Shown piece by piece: positions 8,948 to 18,283 of a DNA stretch of 64,000 bases. The translations under genes were made by a program, and so were the position numbers. A model generated the notes under the pieces. That model worked only from the letters and a program-made list of their open reading frames with translations. It was not told the origin of the DNA and searched no databases. The DNA comes from Blastobasis lacticolella (lineage: Eukaryota > Arthropoda > Insecta > Lepidoptera > Blastobasidae), in NCBI GenBank assembly GCA_905147135.1, contig LR990053.1, positions 5,654,501-5,718,500 on the forward strand, written 5' to 3'. The first letter of the stretch is position 1, and each line of letters begins with the position of its first letter.

Positions 8948-11434
8948 TTAGTTTTCGATACTAGTTGCATTGTTTCCCGTTTTCAACGGAGCCATAGAAA
9001 AAACGTCCTTTATCTTTAAAAAAACATCATTATTATCCGCTGTAGAAGAACGGGAATAGAATGTATCTTGGGAATTCGGCACAACTGATAGTAGCACTGA
9101 ATCTGAACGGTCTACTTTAAATTTTTCTACTTCAGGCACATTGTTATCTGACATATCAATTTCATATTTATTGCTTACGTCTAAGTCGTCTACTTCGTCT
9201 TTTATGTCATATATTCCGTCTTTGTCTACTACATCTATCTTCACGTTATATCTGCCGTTATGTTTCATTTCATTTTCAGAACCATTGTCAATTCTATTTA
9301 GAGCGATGTCTTTATCATCCAATTCGGTTTTGATAGACAGCCCTCCATATTCATACCCAACAGTTAGACTATCGCTAACGTTATGCGGGATCATTCGATT
9401 ACCGTTTTCGAGGGATAGGTAAACAGGTTCTGATGTCTTGTTTACATTTGAGTGTACAGTTCTTCTTTTAATGAAGCGGTCTACATTGTTTAGCATTTCA
9501 CTTTCGATTACTACACGACATCTCATATGTTTACGAACACAGATATCATTAAGAGCTGTATCGTGATACTTAATATCTAATATTGAAGCTTCCACATTAT
9601 GGAAAGTGGAAAGTGGATTGGTGTCTTTAGACTGAACACAAGAATTTTCAAGGTGCTCAATCCCTTCATTTATTGAAACTTGTTCTCTATTACTGTCTTT
9701 GTATGACACTTCAGTACTTCTTTGAGCTAGCTCAGGTGTCACAATTGGAGTTTTTTGTATTTGTTTGTTTTGATTTCTTGTTGTTTTTGTTTTGTTTTCT
9801 ATCTGGTTGTGTTGTACTTTTTCATCTAGATATTTTCTCTTGCCACATGTGACAATCATGAAATCTTTACGGGCAAGTTTTTGTACCTCATGATGTCTAC
9901 GAAAGTGTTTACTCAAGGAATGACGAAAGAAGCTTAATTTGCACACAGAACAAACTGCAGCAGTGCCAGGTAGATGATTGCATGTCTCCATATGTTTGTA
10001 TACTTTACAAGTATTAAGAAAATGCATGTCACAGTGTTTGCATTTGTACAACTTGACTTTTTTTAACACGGACCGGCATTTTGATGTCGTATTCGGTTGT
10101 CTAGTCCCTACGTTTTCTAAAGAAATCTCGTCAGAAGAGTCCATGCTAGTCGCACTCATGTGGTCCCGCTCCTTCGTCCTAATTGGAACAGGGACGGAAG
10201 AGTTCAATCCAACAAAAATATCAATGTCTTCAGCGCGCAATCCCAGCCGATCGTGGTGCACATCTACATGCTTTTCTAAAGACGCGAAAGAGAATTTTAT
10301 TATGCAAATTTTACACTCAAACAAATCATTGTTGTCGTGTTTAGGGTTCTTCTTCCGGTGTCTCACCAGAGAAACCCGTTGCATAAAATGCATTTCACAG
10401 TGTTCACATTTAAACAGTTGAGCTCGTGAAATTTTTACAATGTGAAATTTTGCTTCGAAGTTTTCGTGGTCTCTTATTCTGTGTCGTATCAGCTCATTTT
10501 GATAAAATATCCGGCCGCAATCTCGGCAAGGCAGTCCACAGATTTCGTCACGAGGCGAGCATACGTTTTGGTGGACGGTGGCTGTCTTTTCCGAGACAAA
10601 GTGATTTCGGCAACCACGACACTGGTACAGCTTGCCAGAAGCCTTTTGGTTAATGCGACGCTTTGGAATGCGTGAAATCTTTCCTATGATGTGTTTGGTC
10701 GTATTAAATGTCTTATTGTTACCGATAGTGATAATCTTTAAATCTTTTAGGGCTAGCTTATGTTTCTTATGCTGTAAGACAATGTGTCTAGTTAAGTTAC
10801 TAAAGATTAATTTGCACATCGGACACCGTTTAGCCTTAGCGCCATGAGGTTTAATGCCGCATTTTCGCCTAATGTGTTCATATAGAGACTTTTCTTCAAG
10901 AAAATGTAAATCACAAACAACGCATTTATACACTACGTTATCTTTTGATAAGTACTTTTTTGGACATCTTGTGGTCAAGTGGTTTCGGTCCACAGCTGTG
11001 GCTTTACTTTGTACGTTTTCTAAGTCTATTTGGCTTGAGTCGCTATCGCCTTCACTCGTGTTATCTAGGTGTTTCTCCATTAAATTGTTAGCCTTAGCAC
11101 CAGGGTGCAATCCGACAACTATCTCAAAGTTTTCGCGACGCAAACCCAGGCTGTGGTGGTGAATCTCCATATGCCTGTTAAGAGTAATAATGGAGAATTT
11201 AATGTTGCATATATCACACGGAAGCAATTCATTGTCGTGGCGTTTTCTTCGCACATGAGCCTGGAGGGCGCATTGCGATAAATAATGTGTATCACAGTCT
11301 TCACATTTGAACAAGTACGCTCGTGAGATCGCTTCTTTATTCTGTTCTATTATCATTGATGCATTTTTATTCTCTCTACGATTGTTATCTGAATAGTCAC
11401 AAGGAAAGATTTCGAAGTAGCGACTTACGGACTC
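8948..11434 (-). CDS. Multi-C2H2 zinc-finger protein, terminal exon
   Basis: The minus-strand frame encodes 802 residues from the ATG at 11354-11356. It stays open upstream to a strong 3' splice site (polypyrimidine then ttcttcag), so the exon probably starts at 11434 and earlier exons exist. Residues about 18-500 hold around a dozen Cys2-His2 fingers in a repeating two-finger module: a F/YKCxxC finger, a second CxxC finger ending HxxxxH, then a spacer of the type LGLRRENFEIVVGL. The last 300 residues are acidic and finger-free. Such fingers bind DNA or RNA in the nucleus, and the target is unknown. A decayed relative of one module lies at 31376-31572 on the same strand, across the foreign block. 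The gene shows no internal stop. Host origin is inferred from its place beside moth-type sequence. Confidence 0.8.
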   Translation of the reverse strand, partial: ESVSRYFEIFPCDYSDNNRRENKNASMIIEQNKEAISRAYLFKCEDCDTHYLSQCALQAHVRRKRHDNELLPCDICNIKFSIITLNRHMEIHHHSLGLRRENFEIVVGLHPGAKANNLMEKHLDNTSEGDSDSSQIDLENVQSKATAVDRNHLTTRCPKKYLSKDNVVYKCVVCDLHFLEEKSLYEHIRRKCGIKPHGAKAKRCPMCKLIFSNLTRHIVLQHKKHKLALKDLKIITIGNNKTFNTTKHIIGKISRIPKRRINQKASGKLYQCRGCRNHFVSEKTATVHQNVCSPRDEICGLPCRDCGRIFYQNELIRHRIRDHENFEAKFHIVKISRAQLFKCEHCEMHFMQRVSLVRHRKKNPKHDNNDLFECKICIIKFSFASLEKHVDVHHDRLGLRAEDIDIFVGLNSSVPVPIRTKERDHMSATSMDSSDEISLENVGTRQPNTTSKCRSVLKKVKLYKCKHCDMHFLNTCKVYKHMETCNHLPGTAAVCSVCKLSFFRHSLSKHFRRHHEVQKLARKDFMIVTCGKRKYLDEKVQHNQIENKTKTTRNQNKQIQKTPIVTPELAQRSTEVSYKDSNREQVSINEGIEHLENSCVQSKDTNPLSTFHNVEASILDIKYHDTALNDICVRKHMRCRVVIESEMLNNVDRFIKRRTVHSNVNKTSEPVYLSLENGNRMIPHNVSDSLTVGYEYGGLSIKTELDDKDIALNRIDNGSENEMKHNGRYNVKIDVVDKDGIYDIKDEVDDLDVSNKYEIDMSDNNVPEVEKFKVDRSDSVLLSVVPNSQDTFYSRSSTADNNDVFLKIKDVFSMAPLKTGNNATSIEN

Positions 11435-11638
11435 TGAAGAACGAACAAGAAATCAAAAACAAAATTAAATATTTATTAGTTATCACAAATTCAAACTAGT
11501 ATAAAAAACTTAATTATAACTTCATCTAGAATTAACAGTTTATTTTTCTTTTATGCGCATCAATAAAAATCAAGTAAATAATACTGTTAATTCTATAGTA
11601 TGACTACAATTAAACACAACACTTAAAAATCACTTTTC
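11435..11638. other. Intron or spacer between the two minus-strand genes
   Basis: Starts with the polypyrimidine tract of the zinc-finger acceptor. It also contains a minus-strand AATAAA near 11470-11476 that could serve the small gene on the right. Confidence 0.35.
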
Positions 11639-11896
11639 TCAATAAAAACATTCGATATAAAGAAAAGTATACTGATCGTCAGGCACAAAATTAGTATCTT
11701 CAATTTTACGCAGCCACAAAAACGGGTTAAAAGCTTTGGGAGTCGCTGTAACATCTCCTATTGTAATTACAGCTTTATCAAGTCTCTGGTATTTTCTCCA
11801 CTCCTGGCAGAGCTCGTCGTATAATATAATCTCCAGCGCAGAGTAAGAGTACACTTCCCAGCTCCGCGGCACAATACATCCGTATTTCAAACCCAT
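11639..11896 (-). CDS. Small protein of unknown family (85 aa)
   Basis: An 85-residue frame reads on the minus strand from ATG at 11896. It is rich in aromatic residues, with no signal peptide, membrane segment or low complexity. The pattern, with YDELCQEW near residues 27-34 and VITIGDVTA near 43-51, could suit a small beta-rich fold, but I do not recognise the family. A minus-strand AATAAA lies about 160 bases past the stop. It sits beside the left edge of the bracovirus-like block, so host or viral origin is undecided. It could be chance, though its composition is protein-like. Confidence 0.4.
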   Translation of the reverse strand: MGLKYGCIVPRSWEVYSYSALEIILYDELCQEWRKYQRLDKAVITIGDVTATPKAFNPFLWLRKIEDTNFVPDDQYTFLYIECFY

Positions 11897-13134
11897 TTGA
11901 ATAAAAATTAATGGTGCTTGGACGCGACTGTTCCGTACAATGCGTTTTACTTCAATGTTTACGTTACGAGACGCATGCGCTTCTTTTATTGAAGAAGGCT
12001 AATAACCTGGTGCGCAGTAGTTTTTTTTAGGAATCTCTAATCTTGGAGTAACCCAACATTGACATTGTCCACACCTCGTCTTGTGTATCTTAAGCTTCAT
12101 CTAGAACTGTATTGAATTTAAATCTTGTACAAACACGGATCAATCAGTCATCAAAAGATGATTTGTTGCTGCGTTGGTGATGTAATCTACTAGCTTTCAA
12201 AATATTGAATAAAAATACTGATCAAATAAGTTTAAATTACTAATTGTCGTTAACATATCCCTTACTACAATAAAAAAAAACAAGTCAACGTCCTTAAATT
12301 CCTAGACACTAAATATAGACTTGATGCAACTGCGTACAATTTATGAGCTCATGAGTCAAATCATTCCTGGAAAATAGTAACTTGCTAATTTAATTATCAT
12401 ACTGTCAACACCACAATAATGTTTTTGTTGCATCAAGACTATAGCTTAGGTGTTTAGTGATCTGCTGAGGAAAATATTGTTATAATGTAAAAAACATCCT
12501 TAGTAAGACCATATGTTATACCACAAATTGCGCCATTAGATTTTCATTGAGCCATTAAATTAAAGTTCAAAAGAAACTGTTTATTTTAACAAATTAGTTT
12601 CTAGTATTAAATCTGGATTACTTTTGTGACTACGCCAAGAAAACATCTGCAGTTTGAATAAAAATCTTTTATTTGAGTGTCAATAGATCTATACACTTTA
12701 CGAGTCCCCAATGGTTTAGCGACAGTTTATATAAACATGTTTCACGAATACCTGAATTCTTTCCAAATAGTTGATCAGCTATTTTGGGACCAGATTGGAC
12801 TCAATTACAAGTCGCATTAACTGCAAATGTTGCTTATATCTATTAATGCAGTTTAATGGTAACCTAAAAATTAGTTCGTCAGACAAAAAATTGACAGTTT
12901 TATTAATTTGTATAAATACATCAGTAGATCGACGTCAGTCTTTTGCAGAGTTGCGGTAGGTTAGTGATACATTCAATATTGTAAACGATCGACTTTATTA
13001 AGCGAAAAATGATTCTATATAAAACAAGTAATTCAAATTTAAATATTTTTACATAATAAATTCAATCATTGACCTTAGATATGTTTATAAATAAAATACG
13101 ACTTGAGTAGTGAGTATCAAAAATAATCGTCGAA
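11897..13134. other. AT-rich stretch likely to contain the left junction
   Basis: No convincing gene. An imperfect inverted repeat of about 24 bases lies at 12307-12330 and 12427-12457 (sharing 'gacttgatgcaac'). Somewhere between about 11.9 and 13.4 kb, moth-type DNA should give way to bracovirus-type DNA, but no sharp change can be seen by eye. Confidence 0.4.
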
Positions 13135-13260
13135 ATGGGACCGGATGCATTTAAAGATGTTCTCAGAAACATGGATACTGCCCATCAACGACGTCATAAG
13201 CTTACATTACTATCAATTTGTCAAATCCTACTAAATTACCACAGTATTAATACAACTTGA
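13135..13260 (+). CDS. Small open frame of 41 codons, uncertain
   Basis: ATG at 13135 begins 41 codons ending TGA. A TATAAATA-like box lies about 50 bases upstream (about 13085-13092), a spacing that suits a short-leader transcript. The product is basic and unrecognised. It could be a truncated first exon of a segment gene or a chance frame. Confidence 0.2.
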   Translation: MGPDAFKDVLRNMDTAHQRRHKLTLLSICQILLNYHSINTT

Positions 13261-13437
13261 ACACACATTACAGGAAATTATCCAACTGGATACCCACAAT
13301 GTTTCCAATCTATTAACGCTCGACGGGTTGTCACTTATTGTACATCCATTAAGTGAAGACGCTTCGTGTTTTTAAGGCGATTAATTGAAGGTCGGTTGAT
13401 GATATATGAGGCGAAATCAAAGAATGTTTTCAGTCTC

Positions 13438-13935
13438 TTAGAAATCAACAGAAGAGTCACTATCGATTGGGTCATCACAAACGGCTCCGTTGGTCCTAAA
13501 AATGTCCATCATTCTTTGATCACGAGAAAGGTAGGCCAGGTGGTATGGCGTCAGATGTGCGAAGTTGATAGCATCCTTATTGGCTCTGGTCTCTCGGCAC
13601 AGCCACTCGGCGAGCTGGTAGTTTTTCTTGATCGCAGCGATATGGAGCAGTGTGTTGCCGGTATCAGCTTCTCTAGCATTGAGGTCTGTGCCCAAATTGA
13701 AAAGGATCTCAATTTTCATAAGTGCGTTTTTTTGGTCATACCTCGCCACGATGTGGGTGCACATTCTTCCTCGATGGTCGTACTCGCGTAGCAGGTTTCC
13801 ATCACTGCCAATGAAAGGCGCGAACTCCATCAGTTCAAACACATTCCCAGAGCGGCAAATAGAGAAAAAATATTTTTTATTATCTTCATAAGTCCTTTCT
13901 GGCACATCACTTGTAGAGTCGTAATTTCGCGCCAT
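13438..13935 (-). CDS. ank: Viral ankyrin (bracovirus IkB-like) protein
   Basis: An intact intronless 165-residue frame. Residues 1-50 form a leader with FFSICRSGNVFELMEF; residues about 54-152 hold three ankyrin repeats, recognisable by DHRGRMCTHIVA, DTGNTLLHIAAIKKN and NFAHLTPYHLAYLS. The length and the absence of both an N-terminal phosphorylation region and a C-terminal PEST tail match the viral-ankyrin family of braconid-wasp polydnaviruses. By family knowledge these proteins bind NF-kB factors in parasitised caterpillars and cannot be degraded by host signalling, so immune gene induction is blocked; that is family knowledge and is not shown here. A minus-strand TATAAAAA box at 14071-14078 fits a leader of about 100 bases. 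The frame has no stop or frameshift, which suggests recent arrival or selection. Confidence 0.85.
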   Translation of the reverse strand: MARNYDSTSDVPERTYEDNKKYFFSICRSGNVFELMEFAPFIGSDGNLLREYDHRGRMCTHIVARYDQKNALMKIEILFNLGTDLNAREADTGNTLLHIAAIKKNYQLAEWLCRETRANKDAINFAHLTPYHLAYLSRDQRMMDIFRTNGAVCDDPIDSDSSVDF

Positions 13936-14070
13936 TATGAGCTCGTAATACTCGAGACGTCCTTGCTTCGATAAAAGCGCACAGTAACTGACTAACCGAC
14001 AGCTCCGCTATCAAGGTATGAAATTGATTCAAAAAATCTACTGTCCGATTCAAAAATAGCAGGCACTCAA

Positions 14071-14078
14071 TTTTTATA
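14071..14078 (-). promoter_or_regulatory. TATA box candidate for ank gene
   Basis: On the minus strand the sequence reads TATAAAAA about 140 bases before the ank ATG. Bracovirus ank genes are transcribed by host RNA polymerase II. The assignment rests on position and motif only. Confidence 0.35.
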
Positions 14079-14099
14079 AATATTTATTGTAAATAAACA

Positions 14100-15170
14100 T
14101 ACATTAATCATGCAGTTGGTGTGTAGATACACTTGAGGTTAAAAATACGAATGCCGGACATTCTGTAAATAGCTTTGGCTCATCTATCATCACATAACGC
14201 TAATTGGCAGGCTATTCAAAACGAACATTAAGATATGAATTTCGCTGATAACGATTGAGTCACTGTTGTTATTTTAATTGAATAGAATTGCAACGCGGTA
14301 GACTATATCTTCATTTTTACGATATACCATAGGAAATTTTATTAAGTTAATTTAACAATTTTACAATAGTTAATCATTTAATTTCTTTTGCAAACAGTAA
14401 ACTTTCGTCAAAAATAGCAAACACGAGGCTGAAGTACGATAATTCAGGGCAAGACCTCCATGGTCAGGAACAAATTCAGTCGACATTTAAGCACCATAAT
14501 ACGCATAGCAATTACGTCATAAGGTCGCAACCAAAATAGCATAGAAAAAAGGTCATCGTCTTCTTTGATAAAACAGTTAACTTTTCTTAATAGTTTTGTT
14601 TGCGGGAAGAAACATAAACTATTGAGCTAGGCAATGTCTGCTTTCGATCGCATTGAACCATGCAATCATTAGTATAAAAATAGAGAACAACGCAGATCAG
14701 AGTTAATAAAAACCTGGTAATTGCCTTATAATTCAAGCTTATTTATCTGAGCATCTGTAAGATGCATTTGCATTCAATCCGCTGCCAAAACACATTATTG
14801 GCAACATAATGTTGAGCTGTTCGGTCATTACACTTCTCAACACAGTTCAATGTCAAGTTCACTTGGCATCGTTAGTACGCGTGATCGGGTATCGTAAGAA
14901 TTCCATTTGATTTGTTGTTTAATTACATTAGAATAATACCAATTTGAACCTAGACGTGATGAGTGTTTTTATTCGTAGTATCAAAATCACATAAGATCAT
15001 GCGAAAGTGGTCAATTGGTTCAATCCCACACAACTTTACATCGTAAATAGTTTGCTAATGCCTTGTTGAAGCCAAGAAATCAGTAAATGACCCAAAGTAC
15101 TTTGTTTTTATTTCTTCGCTTCAGTAAATTGAATCTATAAATATCGGTATAGATTTGTCACAGTCCTTTG
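14100..15170. other. Non-coding AT-rich spacer of the segment
   Basis: About 1 kb between the ank gene and the next segment gene, read on opposite strands (divergent promoters). No frame, repeat or RNA gene recognised. Large non-coding spacers are usual in bracovirus circles. Confidence 0.4.
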
Positions 15171-15176
15171 AGGCCA

Positions 15177-15183
15177 TATAAAA
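15177..15183 (+). promoter_or_regulatory. TATA box of the four-exon gene
   Basis: TATAAAA about 61 bases before the ATG at 15244. A start site near 15205-15210 would leave a leader of about 35-40 bases. The pairing with a clean open frame makes this a convincing core promoter. Confidence 0.55.
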
Positions 15184-15243
15184 GCAGACACCTGTCAGAT
15201 AGAACACACTTTTTTCAACCGCGGTCGAGGACGTATCATTAAA

Positions 15244-15963
15244 ATGGACGTTGATTACCTTGCCATTCAACTTCGAACCGTAGAAACCTACATATTGGTT
15301 CCAAAAGAGTGGCCCGCGCGTGCTCATAGCCTTCTCTTGACACTAGCAGAGCAAACAGTTACTCAATTTAATTATGTTAGTCCAGTTGTACAAATATATA
15401 ATATACCAACTAGGTTAATTTGTCACGTTAATGATTGTGGATTTTACTACGTTTTCAACAAAGTGTCTAAAGAGTGAGTATTAAAACCGGATCTTGTAAG
15501 GCCGTTGATTTCAGGAATTGATATTATTTGTTTTCTATTTCAGAGAAATGATTGGCGCTTTTGTATATAACATATTAGTTCCCAACAACAATGGACCCAT
15601 TCAAGTTGAAATTATTAGCGGAAATCATCTCAACCATCGTCCGTTGTTACATGAAGCTACGAGTGTCATACCTTATTTTCAACGGTAGTAAGCATCATGG
15701 CCTGTTGAATAAGTGCTTTGCTTAAATGATCCTTCAGTAAATCTCCTGATTTCAGTGGAAGAGTATTACCTGATTTTATTGGCGCTAAATTCATGTATCG
15801 TCGATTCATCTGGCGGAAGCGGTAATGAAACACGAAATACTGCATGACAAAAATTATAAAAAGAGAAAGTTGTCTTTAAATGATTGTGTTAATTTGCAGG
15901 TCACAGCGAAAAAACATATGCAAAGTTTGCGGTAGAGTTGTGGATAAAACCACGAATCAGTAG
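15244..15963 (+). CDS. Four-exon gene of unknown family in the bracovirus block (166 aa)
   Basis: Exons are 15244-15473, 15544-15684, 15756-15821 and 15900-15963. Every junction has GT-AG ends (donors GTGAGT, GTAGTA and GTAATG; acceptors tttcag, tttcag and ttgcag) and all phases agree, giving 501 coding bases ending in TAG. Introns are very short (70-78 bases). The product begins MDVDYLAIQLRTVETYILV and ends with a basic region containing a CKVCG pair of cysteines; there is no signal peptide or membrane segment, so it is probably intracellular. I do not recognise the family. A TATA box lies at 15177-15183 and AATAAA at 16383-16388. Small spliced genes with short introns are common on bracovirus circles. 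It looks fully functional. Confidence 0.7.
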
Positions 15964-16382
15964 CCTCTTGGAATAGGTGAGTCATCAACGAATTAGTGGT
16001 CTATGACTGTAGAATGTATAGTCTAAGATTTGACAGAGTTAAAAATGAGATTCTAGTCTTTATATGCGTATTTCAACTAATGTCTTGTTTGTTGTAGGTA
16101 CAATCCAAAATTGTGATAATTGGTGCCATTTTTGTGATGCAACATATGATGCAACGTTGACTACGATTCATTTTGAGTGGACTATTGACAAAATTTTTGT
16201 GTTCCTGCAATATGAGTGATATTTTGTTTAAAATTTTCTGATGTTAATGTTATCGTGCTTGTTCTACGCAACACTTTGAGACAGTGAGTAAACATACGTA
16301 TATTAGATTGCTCGTAATTTGTTTATTTTGCAATCAGTAATAATTGTAAATCACTGTTTTAAATGCAAGATAATAATCTGTA

Positions 16383-16388
16383 AATAAA
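16383..16388 (+). terminator. Poly(A) signal candidate
   Basis: AATAAA about 420 bases after the stop of the four-exon gene, in AT-rich sequence. Confidence 0.3.
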
Positions 16389-17638
16389 ATACTGTAAACA
16401 ATAGAGCTTGTTTACTTCTTACCTGAATGAACATAATTTATACAAGTATTATAAACGTCTAGTCCATTCCAACAATAGCAGAGTAATGAACTTTTGTCAT
16501 AGAAAATCGATGGTTATCGTACTCATAAAATTAGTTTTGCTCATAAAAATAAACGATTGACCATCCAAATATTCTTCTAAGGATATCAATATATTGATAT
16601 GAACATTACTATTCAATTTTTACGATATTGCTCATAAACTATGATGTTTATGACTCCACCGTGTAATGAATTCCATCCTAATACAAAATTTATGATAAGA
16701 CGTGAGATTGAAGAAAAACAGGTCTTCTGTTTACAATGCATTTTTCGTCAAAAGTAGTTATGATAACGATTATGGCTGTTACATCATCCGGAATTACAAT
16801 ATGATTCGATTCCTCACTTTAGAATGCGAATCATATTTATTTCAAGACGACATTCGTTGAATGAAGTAATAAAAAAATCATAAAACGTCAAGTGCCCGCT
16901 TCGTTAATAATCAGCCAATTCCAAGAATTATGACAAGTGAAGTTTATGATGAGAAATGAGAGAATGAGTCCATCATAAAAAATTGAGTGTAGAAATAGAC
17001 TCTAAGGCGTTTGTGCTACACCGGGTTCAATAAATTTCTTGCAGCGTCACAATTTTCCTGTTTTTTTATGAATAATAAGAGAATAATAAGAGAATGGACT
17101 TTATCAAACCTGCCTTATCGACAGATACCAAGTAAACAACGCTGCTGTACAAGTGACGCCACCTTCGTTATCTCAAACAGCCATTTCCTCGAGAATTTGA
17201 CCAATCACTAGTCATTTATATGACAGCAAGTTTTTTATAGTTAATTATAGCCTATAGCGAATCTCATATAGTTCATAAAGGCACGTAACGTTTTTTGAAA
17301 TTTACACTGTGAAATGCTGCAAATATTTTGATGCGCGGGTTTGAATCCCGAGCCAGGTTTTCTTTAAATAATAATAGTTTTGAATACAATTATAGTTCAG
17401 ACTTATTTAGAGTTAGAACACTCATAAAAATTTTTTGTTGTCGCAACTAATTTTTTGGATAAACAAAACTAGAGATATGTCGTCGAAATGGAAGGACAAC
17501 GATTCATCTTCAATAATCATTATAATATAAGACACATAGCATTAATATGAAAAATAATTTTACTTTTGATAGTTTTATATGTTAGTACTTAACAGGAGGA
17601 GTTTATATTTATATATGTATATAATAAAGAAGTGATAC
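16389..17638. other. Non-coding segment DNA with one tRNA-like scrap
   Basis: No gene recognised. 'gggtttgaatcccgagcc' near 17338-17356 resembles a tRNA T-arm or B box, but no acceptor or anticodon arms can be built around it. The stretch ends at the left LTR of the BEL/Pao element. Confidence 0.4.
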
Positions 17639-18114
17639 TGTTCAAATCTCCCTCGCCTTCAACCCTCTGCTACATTATCGACCGCCAGGGCTAGCTCATC
17701 GATCTAGGTGGCAGGTCAGCTGCTGAGAAAAAAATCCTCATGCTCGCTCTCACTCCACGATCTCCCTCTTACGCTCTACACACGCTAACCTACACAGTGC
17801 TACGCTTTCTGCTAATTACTACATCTGATTAATGCTAATTAATCACGCTTAATTCAAACGCTATTTTAGTACTATTTAATTCAGTGAATTTTTTAATACA
17901 TCTTTTTTGTTCACAGAGTTAAAATCAGTGCTTGCTTTATTTATTTTCAAGGCTTCGAAACCATGTGCATTCTGACCGCATGGCATACGCATGTTTAACC
18001 TGCATCTACCACATCTCTGCTTGCTATTAATTCAACAACTCACAAATTAACGCAAATTTAAGCCTGACTGTGATTTAATTTAATATTGTTATAATTGAAA
18101 TAGTGCTTTGTTCA
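17639..18114 (+). repeat. 5' LTR of BEL/Pao element (39-base deletion)
   Basis: Begins TGTTCAAATC and ends TTCA. By eye it matches the 3' LTR throughout, except that 39 bases present at about 24145-24183 are missing here. The gap is bounded by the direct repeat GTT, which suggests slippage or recombination after or during the last replication cycle. Confidence 0.88.
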
Positions 18115-18283
18115 CCGCCACTGTCATCTTACATCACTTCCTGCACATACATCACTTCCAGCGACTGCTACGCCTAAAAGGATCCACAAATTGTCAGTTT
18201 GTTCCTTTCAAATCACCATCTTACTGCTAATTACCGTCATTTTCTCGCATTGATTCTGTTTCAATATATTTCAGATACTTTAC

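Noticed and set aside
9978..11162. Several plus-strand frames across the zinc-finger gene
   Set aside because: They are shadows of the minus-strand zinc-finger coding sequence.
12307..12457. Definite assignment of the inverted repeat as a host-integration motif
   Set aside because: A normal integration would be expected to split that motif between the two ends, and I cannot match the known motif sequences from memory.
16389..17638. tRNA gene near 17338-17356
   Set aside because: Only a T-arm/B-box-like segment is present; no acceptor, D or anticodon arm can be formed around it.
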